NCBI GenBank assembly: GCA_030522415.1
Contig: CM060131.1
Coordinates: 11,241,203-11,305,202, forward strand
Origin: Channallabes apus
Taxonomy: Eukaryota; Chordata; Actinopteri; Siluriformes; Clariidae
DNA: 64,000 bases
Direction of reading: 5' to 3'
Part shown: in pieces, positions 23,390 through 34,649 of the stretch
Position numbering within the stretch: the stretch's first letter is position 1
Layout: the number at the start of each line of letters is the position of its first letter
Position numbers and translations under genes: made by a program
The notes under the pieces: model-generated
Database searches by the model: none
The model's input: the letters and a program-made list of their open reading frames with translations, nothing else
What the model was told of the DNA's origin: nothing

Positions 23390-25640
23390 TACATACACTG
23401 AACATCCATAACACTACAACGCAAAACATTATGCCCAGAGGTGTCAAGTAACGAAGTACAAATACTTCGTTACCTTACTTAAGTAGACATTTGGGGTATC
23501 TATATTTTACTGGAGTAATTATTTTTCAGCCGACTTTTTACTTCTACTCCTACTGTACTTTCTACTCCTTACATTTTAAAAATACCCTCGTTACTCCTAT
23601 TATTTCAGCTTGTCATTTTAAAAAAAATCGTGCCATCAGGGGTCCGTTCTTCATACATCGCTAACTCGGTTAGCTGGATTTGATTGTTGTGGATTTGTCC
23701 TGATCTTGGATTGTTTCGTTCTCCGATGCGCTTCTCGCATTTGCTGTCATAGTAACATGTCCGTAAGCTTGAACGTGCTCGGTAGCAGGTTTATTTCATG
23801 TAAACAGGATTTAACCTGCGCTCGTGCCGGGTTATGATTGATTGAAATGGAGAGGTCACATCTGATTGGTTAAAGAGCACGACTGACGCTGACTGACTCA
23901 CGTGGGAAAAGAAAAGCATAAATCTTGCATATATACTGTACACACACATAATCGCTATCAAATATTATATTAGAACATAAATTCATAGGTTTATTATTAT
24001 CAAATAGGATATTACTATTATAATGAAGCCTAGGCACGAGACAGCCGTCAAGACCATTAATACAAATGGTCTTGTATCTTGTATCATTGTATAATTGTAT
24101 AATCCATGGCAGGGGGGCATTTCAGCGCATAACACGTGTTACAAAAAAAATTGAGCCACTCTTTTGCCATTTCGACAACCAATCGAAGGGGTTGTGATCA
24201 GTGTTTCTACTGTCGATGCATACAGTATCACCTTTTAAACCAACTCACGAACGCGCAATAATCCTAGACAACTCAATACAGCTATACTAACCATCAACAA
24301 CAGAACAACAGAACAGAATGCCTCTGAAGTTTGACTTTTTGCACCATTAAAATACTTATAGGCAACTAGTTATCATATCTTCTTCTCCATAAAACATGCT
24401 AATGCTCAGTAGTACACTTATATGGTTCTTTAATGTATTTGCATTGTACTAAAATGCATTCTTTTTCAATTGCCATAAACAGGATCCCAAATCACTTTGG
24501 CCGTTAAAAATACTTTTTTCTTTTTTTATGAGGTGTTAGTGCAGTATATAGGCCCGTTGCACAGCCTAAGCTTTCATCCTTAATGCTTTTTTCCCCCCCT
24601 CACTGTACTTTTACTTTTATACTTTAAGTAGTTTTGAAACCAGTACTTTTACACTTTTACTTGAGTAAAAAGCTTGAGTTGATACTTCTAAAGAAGTCTT
24701 TTTAAACCCTAGTATCTATACTTCTACTCAAGTAATGAATGTGAATACTTTTGACACCACTGATTATGCCCAATATTGTATAGGTTCCTATCGTGCCACC
24801 TGGGCCACCTCCGGCCCCTCAGACCGTGACTCAACAAGACCTGTGGGTGTGCTGTGATGTCTGGCACCAGGACAATGGCAACGGATCCTTTGATTGCTGT
24901 GGGTTACGGGATGAGAGTAATATACAGTACTTGGTTATCTTTTATGCAATTTATAAAAATAAATGTGAGATTCAAATGGCGCTTCAAAACATTTGCACTA
25001 GTACAAACTTTTAATATCGCACCAAGAACTATTTATTAAACATTAAAAGAATATGGCACATTCATAATTGTAACTCTGACACCCAACAGGTGTCAATGAC
25101 TGGGTTAGGTGAAGCGACCAAGATCAGATGGGAGATGCAGTACACCGGAAAAGCAAACCCTAGTCCAGAAAGCCACTACTAAAGAAAGGTGTGATAAAAG
25201 GCACAGTGCAGACTCAGCAAATATGGAATAATGCTCTCTTATCTGATGAGACCAACATGTATTTTTGGCCATTGAAGCACTGGAACATTTGTTGGAAACC
25301 CAACACTGTTCATAGCCCCAAGGACACCATTCCTACACTGACAAGGGCTGCTTCTCATCAGCAAAAACTGGGAAGTTGAGCAGTTCAGCAGGGATGGTGA
25401 TGGATAGAGCCAAACACGGTAAATAAATAAAACATAAACTGGTTTAAACGCAAGAACCTGAAGAACAGCCCAGTCACCGCCCAAACCTCAATGTGATCAA
25501 GAATCTGTGTCAAGACATGCCATTTAATTTCATAATGCAAGGAATTTTGCCCAGGAAGAATGGGCAAAAATATCAAGATCTATATGGAAAACCATAACTC
25601 AGAACAATCAGCTATAATACAAAGCACTGAACAATTCAAA
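23390..25640 (+). mobile_element. Tc1-like fossil, split by the hAT element
   Basis: The left scrap (gaacatccataacac...) and the right part from 24763 (tgccacctgggccac, gtgtgctgtgatgtctggca) belong to a common teleost Tc1-like repeat. Further right are decayed transposase remains (LSDETNMYFWPLKHWN, NTVHSPKDTIPTLTR). Frames are broken. Confidence 0.6.
23436..24762. mobile_element. non-autonomous hAT element with perfect 8-bp target duplication
   Basis: Ends CAGAGGTGTCAA... and ...TTGACACCACTG are inverted matches, and both sides are flanked by ATTATGCC (23428-23435 and 24763-24770). An 8-bp duplication is the mark of hAT insertion. 1327 bp, no transposase frame. The subterminal regions are the 'acttgagtaaaagta' type common in fish. 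It landed inside an older Tc1-like element. Confidence 0.85.
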
Positions 25641-26559
25641 AAGAAACTATGCAAGTGAGTGTTACCTGTTTAAAGCTGATTCAGGGATGGTGTAAGTCTC
25701 CATGTAAACTGAACGGTTTCAACTAAACGCAACAAAACCATACCATGTACCGTATCTGAGATCACAGAGGATACTCTTAGAAAAGTGCAAGTACCAAAAA
25801 AAAAAAAAAAGTCTGTTCTAGGCTGCAAAAGGAATTTTACCCCTGTTTTATTACCCCTGAACTTTCAGCTTTGTTTAAGTTGCTTTGTATTCAGGACTGT
25901 GTTCACCGACTTCCTTTAGTATCCCATAACTCTGTGAGCCTGCCTTTCTGTGTGAAATCAGTGTGGCACACAACTCCTCCCCCCTCTCTCTCTTGCTCTC
26001 CAACCTCACCCTGTGACTGATTGCATGCTCCGAAGACGTCTCAGGCACCCGTTCATTTTGTGGCCTCAGAAATCGAAACCAGATCAAGTTCAAACAGGTC
26101 TCCATTTCAGTCCCTGAGCTTAAGTCTGTTTTTCTTTCTCGCATGCACACAGACACTCATACAAACCTGAGTCATACACAGATGCAAGCTGAACTCAAAT
26201 CACAATATACCCATTAGAGTCCTAATTGCCAGCAGTACATATGCAAATTATGATGCTCTCGTTTTCTTGTTACAGCTTGATGTGTTTGCGTGATCACACT
26301 ATTCATCATCAAGTCCATCACTTCCCTTTAATCCCTTGGCGCCTGCTCTTATCCTGGGTAAATGACCTGCAGGTCTAGACAATTTTTACCAAAACCTGAA
26401 ACACCTGTAGGAGCTGACGTACACTCCTACCTCCACCTGTATCACAAGACACCATCTGTTGGATTGAGACCAGCTGAAATGTCATGCAATTGATGGGATG
26501 AACCAGGTTCTTATGAATGTTAAGGGAATGGCCCACTGCTGCCTCAGGTCCTAGTTGAC

Positions 26560-27980
26560 AGATCCTTAAACAGTTACATTTAAGGTATGTTATGTTATGT
26601 GGATGAGAGACACCATCTTAATAATGTTGATGAATGTGTTAAGGAAATTAGTCACGGGATGCTTATAAACTTCCTAATACTTAAATCTGATAAGACAGAA
26701 GTACTGGCACTTGGACCACATGCAGCTAGAAGTAAGTTGTCTGTTCACACATTAATCCTGGATAATAATCCTTATCATGTGCAGCACCTTATAGACCTCA
26801 ATGTGATTACTGATCTTTCATTTACAGCTCATGTAGAAATTATTCTATCTTCGAGATAGCCTTATTTTATGGCAGAAATCTTGACTAAGATACAGTATGT
26901 AACATATTGTCACTAAATGATTGCCTACAGCCTACTTATTGCAGCTGGCCCATGTGCTGAATGAGTATTTGAGAACCTCATTCACTCACTTATTCAGACA
27001 GAGACAGGATTTTTTTCCTTTCTCGTTTCTTTTCAGAGAGAAACCGAAATGACTCGATAAAACTATAGGTCTTCTGAGAAAAGTTTGCTCAGGTGAATGG
27101 AGCGAATGGGAGGTAGCGGGAACTACAATTCCCATCAGCCCAGGCGTGACCATCATCCTTTGCGGTCTGTTATCGCTACAGATCAGTAATGCGGAAATGG
27201 CGGGTGCTGCTATTAGCGGCGAAGGAAAAGAGATGGAAAGAGTAATTAATCATTACGGAGTAAGCGGGTTTTAAATCGGATGTGTGTATTACTGGATCTG
27301 TAGCGACAACAGACCGCAAAGGATGATGGTCACGCCTGGGCTGATGGGAATTGTAGTTCCCGCTACCTCCCGTTCGCTCCATTCGCTTGAGCAAACTTTT
27401 CTCAGAAGACCTATCGTTTTACCGTCATGCGACCACGGTATTATCGAAATAAAGTGTTATTGCAGTACGACAGTATTTGCAATACCGTTACATCCCTAGT
27501 AATTACCCATTTATAACCTCTAGGTTTGATTACTTTAATGCCTTACTGTATAGATGTTCTACTAGGTGCATAAACAAGCTCCAGTCAGTGCAGAACACAG
27601 CAGCCATTCTGCTGTTACTAGAACCAGAAGATATGAGCACATCACCCCTATCTTATCCACACAGCATTGGCACCCTACTTATACTTCTGACCTATAAGGA
27701 ACTAAATAGTCTCACGCCAAGTTAGCAGAGCGAACTACTAGTGTTTTATGATCTGCCACAACATATACATCGATCAAAGGACGCAGGCTGCTTCGTGGTA
27801 CCTCGTATTATGGGAAGTATAGAAGGAACAGAGCTTTTTCTTCCAAAGTCCCAACGTTATGCAACAGCCTTCCAATTAACATTCAAAACTCAGACACAGA
27901 CTTGAAGTCTAGGCTGAAAACCTATTTATTTAGCCACGCATTTTGTGAATAGATTTGTCTGCAGATCTGGGAGACTAATG
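26560..27980 (+). mobile_element. L2-type LINE fossil (reverse transcriptase fragments)
   Basis: Upstream part encodes an RT-like segment (SDKTEVLALGP, DLSFTAHVE). The downstream part encodes the typical C-terminal block (RFDYFNALLYRC, INKLQSVQNTAA, LLTYKELNSLTPS, then SRLKTYLF-like remains). Frames are broken by stops and shifts, and the fold-back element sits between the two parts. Long dead. Confidence 0.75.
27054..27424. mobile_element. fold-back element with 137-bp inverted arms
   Basis: Left arm 27054-27190 and right arm 27288-27424 are inverted copies with only a few differences, separated by 97 bp. Each arm holds AACTACAATTCCCATCAGCC, close to the ZNF143/THAP11 consensus. The spacer contains a 25-codon frame from ATG at 27197 (MAGAAISGEGKEMERV...). 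It interrupts an L2 LINE fossil. It could be a MITE or an inverted duplication of a promoter and first exon. Confidence 0.8.
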
Positions 27981-28299
27981 GACATAGAGATTTACGGTTA
28001 CTGTTTGAATGCTTTGTTTCAGTTTGTTGACAGTAAAGTAACAGGTTGCCTTTCAGAGAGCCCTCGTCTGTTTCCTTTAGTTATGCTGTCATAGTCCTGC
28101 TGGAGTCCCTGTTTGCATTCTGTGCTAAAAATATTGAACAGATATATAACTTAAAAATTAATAAATAAATAACTTGCTGGAGAATACGAGTTCTTCTGGT
28201 AACTTTGTCACACTCGCTCCTTTCTATTTTTATCATATATTCTCCTGTAATGTTATTTATTTATAAATATTTAAGTTAGGTATGGAAATACTGAATGAT

Positions 28300-28930
28300 T
28301 TTGTACATAATTATGCAGACATGCTAAACATTCAGTACTGTATATAACAAAATTGGTAGAGCATATCATATGGTGCCTAAGACTTTTGCACAGTACTGTA
28401 CATTAACCTTTATGTGACTGAGTTACCAGTGATCACTCTGGACCTGTCCAACTCATCCTGGTGGCCCACTTCTCTTCTCATGGAAGCCTTTGGGTTGCTG
28501 CAGAGGATGGTCCAATTTGGTCTGCTTTGGATACATGTGGTGACTGAGGATAGTGTATGTCTAGTCGATGAAGATTTTTTTCAGCCAGTTTTCATCTGAC
28601 GGCTTGTGACTAGTGACATGAACACCTTTTTTTTTTTAAACCAAAACTCCAACAACGAAAGTGAAATTTATATTAACTTATAACACCTGTCCCATTATAT
28701 TGCACTTTCAACCTCATAGCACACAGTTATACCAGGGACTGATTTAGGGTCATAATATGACATTACCGCCCAAACCTCAATTACCCAAATGAGAATGCAT
28801 TTAGTGTTCAAGTTTGGCTCCTTACAAGGTTTCTTCCTATCCTCACCTCAGGGAGTTTTTCTTTGCCACCATTTAAGTGTTTTGTGAATCTATTTTGGCG
28901 AGTCTGTTCTCACTCTAGTGTCAGATTCCT
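28300..28930. repeat. transposon-derived scraps
   Basis: 'gtgcctaagacttttgcaca' (about 28373) is the end of a common fish DNA transposon. 'ggtttcttcctatcctcacc' near 28830 with 'tcagggagtttttctttgcc' belongs to another dispersed fish repeat. Between them are 28414-28600 with a chance frame. Confidence 0.45.
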
Positions 28931-29254
28931 TTTCATTGTTGACAGAAGTGGAACCCACTGAGGTTTTCAACTGTAGTACAGTAGCACACCGACGGACTGT
29001 ACATTCTGAGATACTTCTGAGACATTTTGACCTTACTTCTCAATGGATGTTCTCTGCACCCCTCACTCACTTGATCATTCTTTAAGGCTGCAGGAGGCCT
29101 GGAGCCTATCCCAAGGTGTGACGCACCCTGCACAGAGTGGCAGTACATCACAGAGCATTTACCTATAAAATGGTTTATGATGAATAAAAAAAGCCCATAT
29201 AAACTATATAGCCAAAAGAAACAACTATATCTGTATGCATATACAGTAATATAC

Positions 29255-29592
29255 GATGGTGTAGTGGTTAGCACTGTCGCCTTGCACCTCCAGGGTCCGG
29301 GTCCGATTCCTGGCCAGACTCGATTCCCATCTCTGTGTGCATGGAGTTTGCATGTTCTCCCCATGCTTGGTGAGTCTCCTCTGGGTACTCCGGTTTCCTC
29401 CCACAGTCCAAAGATATGCAGGTTAGGCTAATTGGCGTTCCCAAATTGCCCGGAATGTGTGTATGTGTATGCCCTGACATTGACTGGCACCCTGTCCAGG
29501 GTGTACCCTGCCTTTTGCCCTAAGCCTTCTGGGATAGGCCCCAAGTCCACGCGACCCAGAATACAGGATAAAGCGATATAGAAGATGAGTGA
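29255..29592 (+). repeat. SINE, full length (main family)
   Basis: A box TGGTTAGCACTG, B box region GGGTCCGATTCC, the central 'ggagtttgcatgttctcccc' block, and the tail 'aagcgatatagaagatgag'. A reversed scrap of the same family lies just upstream at about 29095-29150. Confidence 0.88.
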
Positions 29593-30120
29593 GTGCATAT
29601 AATGTAGCTACTGTATGTGTGGCATTGACGATTAACTTAAGTGTGCACAGGAGGGTATGTCCAGGTCATTCCATCCAAGCAATGTCTAACTCTTATCAGT
29701 GTTTGTCAAGCGTACACATCAACAATATTTTCTTTCTTACACACCCACACACACGCAGTCATCCAACCATTCTGTCAGACCGGTATTAAGAGTCAACACC
29801 CTCTGCATGAATATAATGTACATTGCTATTTCCTGTCTTTCACAATGTGTCTGATCATAGCTCAGATTTCACAGTGCTCGTTTTTACGTTTATTCTTTAT
29901 ACTGAAGATATTCGTTATTTGAAAGCTCTAGCTTAGCCTCAAGACTAATAATTCAGCACCATTACAATTCAAGTTGAGCTCCAAGAGAGAAGTGATAAGG
30001 CGGGCAGGTTCATCACAATTTTAAGGTGGGAGGCCGGAGAGGATTAATGGATTAGGATTATAATGCCATTCTAAATCAATCAAACTCTTCCTCAAATAGT
30101 TCTCATACCCAGTAATATAC

Positions 30121-30122
30121 TC

Positions 30123-30152
<30 letters not shown>
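30121..30152. repeat. (GA)n microsatellite
   Basis: Pure GA run followed by GACA units. Confidence 0.9.
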
Positions 30153-30153
<1 letters not shown>

Positions 30154-30549
30154 GACTCTCACTCTTCCACCCCCGTTTAAGAACACAGCAGCTGGAAAGT
30201 CTGAAAAGCTTTTTTTGTTATCCAAATCTTTAATTTCAGGCTCTGTGCTTGGCCCTCCCAAATTTCTGTTTTCCAAATCAGCTCCTTCATTTAGATTTTA
30301 TGTAGACTGTCACACTCTGGCTCTGCTTCTTATGCCCTTTTAGAGTGAGTCATTAAAAAAAAAAAAAAAAAAACTCCACTACACACCCTGCAAAGATGTG
30401 AATGCTTATATTAGAACCCTTATGTGAGAATGTGAAGACTTGTATGTTATACTGTAAGTAAGCAATAACTGATGATAGCATGTGTGATGCAACAAGAGCA
30501 GATACTGTTAACACCCATGAAACTGATAACTTTTCTACAAGCCCCTCCT

Positions 30550-31260
30550 TTTCTACAGTACCTTGAAAAAGTATCCATTGAACTCCATGTTTTGTCATGT
30601 GACAACCACAAACACAAATGTATTTTATTGGGATTTTATGTGATAGACTGACAATTGTGTCCTGCAGTTGTATTCAGCACCCTTTACTCTGATACAACTC
30701 ACTAAAACCCAGTGGAACCAATTGTCTTCAGAAGTCACCTAATTAGTAAATACAGTCCAGCTGTGAGTAATTTAATCCCAGTATAAATACAGCTGTTCTG
30801 TGAAACCCTCGGAGATTTGTTAGAGAACATTAGTGAACAAATAGCATCATGTAGCCACGGGAACGCTCCAGGCAGGAAGTTGTGAAAAATCCCAAGCTTT
30901 CAACATCACACAGAGCACTGTTCGATCCATCATCTAATAATGGAAAGAGTATGGCATGATGGCAAACATGCCAAGACATGGCCTTTCACCTAAACTGACA
31001 CACCGGGACGCAACGGGAGCATTAATCAGAGAAGCAGCCAAGAGGACCAGGGTAACTCTGGAGAAGCTGGAGCCATGTGGAACTGCAAACGGGATGTCTT
31101 ATGGCTTTCTTTCAACAATGGCTTTCTTTCATGCCACTCTTAGTCATTCACTTCACATATCTGGCCTTTATGGAATAGTTGTAATTCTCCCACCAGAGCT
31201 GTGAACCTCTGGGCCTCCATGACTGCTACTCATGACTGCTTTTCTTGCTTGGCCTGTCAG
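30550..31260 (+). mobile_element. Tc1-like fossil
   Basis: Starts with the typical 'accttgaaaaagtatccatt' terminus. The interior has MPRHGLSPKLTHRDATGALI and REAAKRTRVTLEKLE, an N-terminal transposase remnant, followed by decay. Confidence 0.6.
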
Positions 31261-31415
31261 TTTAGGTGGATGATGTCTTGGTAGGTTTACAGGTCTACAT
31301 GAGAACAATGACTTTTATTTTGAAATATTATTTTGCGCATTCATGTTCATTAGTCTTAGTATTCAATTTGCAGCCAGAGCTTACAGCCAGATTTGTCTTG
31401 AACTTCTAAGTTCTA

Positions 31416-31520
31416 CATTTACATTTAGGCATTTGGCAGACGCTCTTATCGAGAGCGACTTACATTTTTATCTCATTACACAACTGAGCACTTGAGGGTT
31501 AAGGGCCTTGCTCAAGGGCC
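31416..31520 (+). repeat. dispersed fish repeat ('ggcagacgctcttatc' type)
   Basis: Holds 'catttggcagacgctcttat' and 'agggccttgctcaagggccc'. Related scraps occur at 20455-20560, 23310-23360 (reversed), 7400-7520 and 43880-43960. Probably a SINE or short DNA element. Confidence 0.6.
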
Positions 31521-31529
31521 CAACAAGTT

Positions 31530-32930
31530 CTAGCTTCTAACCAATCAGAATAAAGAATTCAACAAAATTGTGGTATAATGAGTAATGTATTAAGTGATGT
31601 ACTAAACCAGGGACTATTGATTATTAAACATATCATAGCTATTTGATGGTAAATGATTTTCAAGCTAGACATATTGATGGAACTATGTCTTAACTATTCG
31701 CTAGAGCTGTGAATTTTGACTTGATTCAATGGCACTAAATTGTTCTGTCTTATTTGTTTCAAGCCGCTATATTTCATAGAGATTTTGAGCAATAAAGCAT
31801 TAAAAGTACATATTAAGCAATGAAATGCTGTGCAACTTGTGTTTTTGATTGTTTACATGTCATGTCTCATACAAATCAATGTTGTTTTAACCTCCCAGGC
31901 TTCTGTACTGGATTACAGTCCAGTATGTGATGGAATTGCACAAATTGCTCATAAACCCCAAAGAAGGCAGCGCAATGTTTTTGCAAAATGTAAGTATTTG
32001 CAGGAAGATGGCAGCGGTTTGTATTTTCTCCAAAAGCTTAGGTACTGTATAATGTTTAGGAATTTGTCCATTTACAATTCAAAGCTTACCTAAATATTTC
32101 AAAAATGGAAAATCAATTATGAATTGAAAACTGACCAGTTCGTTAATTCCTAATTCAATCAATTCAATTGAGAATCACCAACAAACGATTGATTAAAATG
32201 CGTAATCAATTAAGTTGCACTTTTTTAAATCGCGCAATAATGAATAAATAATGGCAATTACTGTAACTTATTACTGTTTGCTCAAATTCAATTATATATT
32301 AAGATTTGACAAGCTTTTTCAATTATGGTATTTTATCACAATGAAATACTTTCCAGTGGAATCTCAACTACTAAATATAATAAATAACCCCACAGTAGGA
32401 TCATATCACAGTCTCCTAGACATCAAGAGACATCTGAGAACTGAACTGATTCAAGGCTAATAAGCTCAGTCAAACAATCGAACAAAACCTGAGTACAATG
32501 TTTTAAGTTCTGTGTTAATGTCCAGAGTTCAAATGCCAGGACAGATACTCGGGTACTAACCCTGCTCAATATGTGCCTCGCTTCATCTTAGACAAAAACA
32601 TTGAACAAATTAAGTATAAACATTATCTTCCAGGATCCTGGAACGGTGGCAGAATTCCAAATCCTGTACAAGATCCTGGCTGTGGTTTGTTTGTGTCAAA
32701 TGGGTGAAGTCTGAAGCCAATCAGTACCTTAGAATTGTAAGTGACAAATAGAAAAGACATATGCTGCCAGACGGGAGTGTGATACGATTACATTTCAAAA
32801 TGTATTGATAATTGAATGCTGAATACACCTTTGTAATCTTTCTAGATTATATTAAAGAACATTCAAACGATGTGTGAATGAATCATTCTCTGCTTTTGCT
32901 TCCTTTTTCCATCTTTGTATTGTATTGCAG
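31530..32930. other. intergenic DNA, nothing recognised
   Basis: AT-rich with no repeat I can name and no exon-like reading frames. Confidence 0.5.
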
Positions 32931-32939
32931 CTGGAGCAT

Positions 32940-33400
32940 CACTTTAGGGGAGCTCTAAGACCCGTGGATAACTTGTTAAAGAAGTACACTATCTGGCCAA
33001 GACTTCCTTGACTGTCTTTAGCTGGCGCACAGTGTGGTGGCAAACTCATGTGTGAAAATGTTTCCAACACCACACTTTCTGAATCCTGGAATATGCCTGT
33101 TCCATCATGGAATAAAAACACCATAGTTGTGATAACCTGGTCATTCCTAGTCCATTAAGGTCATCAGCTGACTTAATTTTTTGCCACATTGTTGTTGAGC
33201 CCTGCCCTGACCTTCTGAAGCAACCTCAAATCACAATGCTGCCCCCAGAGGCCTGTACAGTGACCACTACAGTATGTATAATGGATGCATCACTTCATGC
33301 ATTTTCATTCCTACCCTGATGCATCCAGCACAGTAGAGTCAATCTATATTCATAAGACCACATGAACTTTTTCGAAAGTCCACTCTTTACATCCTTGAGC
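32940..33400 (-). mobile_element. Tc1-like fossil, copy A of a related set
   Basis: Minus-orientation remnant sharing phrases with the copy at 36.8 kb: 'gaatatgcctgttccatcat' here, 'gaatatgcctgatccattat' there. Both also have 'tgaatcacttcatgc'-type sequence and a 'tccatacttt'-type tail. No intact frame. Confidence 0.55.
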
Positions 33401-33599
33401 AAATGTAAGTGTTTTTTTGTCTCACTAATAAATAATTGTGTTATGGTCACACAGCTGTTTAGTTCCAATCTTTAATTTGTGCTCTGATTTCTATTGTTAT
33501 TTTTTTTAACCATGCATCTCTATTGATTATTTTATTTTTTAATAATTAAATTTTTCGGCCGGGCAATGTAGTAAAATAAAAAAGACACAAGGCAAACAA

Positions 33600-33900
33600 C
33601 TGTGCCGTCACGCTTATGACAAGTGTATGTGAAATACAATGGGCCAAGCACAGTGACTGAATCCAGACATGAGATAAGAGGTTTAGTATCTGTGCCGAGG
33701 GTCATATTTGGGCAGGGACGTCATCTATCATCACTAGGCGAGAGACAACAGCAAGACAGAAAAAGAGGGCGAGCGAAAGGAGAGGAGGCTTGCAATTCAA
33801 GAGAGAAGATATATGATTAACGTATGAGTCAGCGTTAGTAAGAGTCACCCGCCGGGAACAGGGACTGGCTGAGGTGTGAAATTTACTTTTTCTTCTATTG
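33600..33900. promoter_or_regulatory. possible regulatory segment
   Basis: Repeat-free island with a perfect NF-E2/MARE-type TGAGTCAGC (about 33825) and a CRE half-like GACGTCAT (about 33718), richer in G than its surroundings. Weak evidence. Confidence 0.2.
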
Positions 33901-34303
33901 ACGTTTGAAAGTGAATATTCTTGTTAACTTTCAAAGCAAACATTTACATTTCACTAACAGGGGAAAATCACTATAGGTTTGGCCTTCTTACTGTATATCA
34001 CCACTCAGTCATGTACAGTATATGACGTCTTACATTAGACTTTTCCAAAACCTGACCCTCCTGTGGTGCCTTCATCTGTAAAATAAACATTTAGATTCTT
34101 AACTGTACAAAAACAAATCCAAACAGGTCCTAAAGAAAAAAAAAAAAAATCATACCCACATTTGAAAATATCCTGCCCAAGACAGACTACCAGGAAGCTA
34201 CCATATCAGAAATATGTCAGGTATGATTCACCTCGATAATGCAAGATATTTTTTACATTTATTTATATACAGTATAGATATTTTGATTAATATGATATTT
34301 CCC

Positions 34304-34640
34304 GGCGGCGCGGTGTAGTGGTTAGCACTGTCGCCTTGCACCTCCAGGGTCTGGGTTCGATTCCCCGGCCAGGCTCAATTCCCGTTTCTGTGTGCATAGA
34401 GTTTGCATGTTCTCCCCGTGCTTGGTGGGTTTCCTCCGGGTACTCCGGTTTCCTCCCACAGTCCAAAGACATGCAGGTTAGGCTAATTGGCGTTCCTAAA
34501 TTGCCCGTAGTGTGTGATTGGGTGTGTGTGCCCTGCGATGGATTGGTACCCCGCCTAGTGCCCGAAGTCTCCTGGGATAGGCTCCAGGTCCCCCGCGACC
34601 CTGAACACAGGATTAAGCGGTATAGAAAATGAATGAATGA
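34304..34640 (+). repeat. SINE, full length, with 11-bp target duplication
   Basis: TGATATTTCCC flanks both ends (34293-34303 and 34638-34648, overlapping the tail). Intact head, B box GGTTCGATTCC and GAATGAATGA tail suggest a fairly recent insertion. Confidence 0.92.
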
Positions 34641-34649
34641 TATTTCCCC

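Noticed and set aside
24793..25039. Cys- and Pro-rich short frames
   Set aside because: They fall within a common Tc1-like repeat.
25875..26156. 93-codon minus frame as an upstream ppp1r13l exon
   Set aside because: A donor-like site exists but there is no conserved motif and no link to the exon at 22.1 kb; left unassigned.
29255..29330. tRNA gene
   Set aside because: A and B boxes are present but the sequence is the head of a SINE with the full repeat body behind it, repeated elsewhere in the window.
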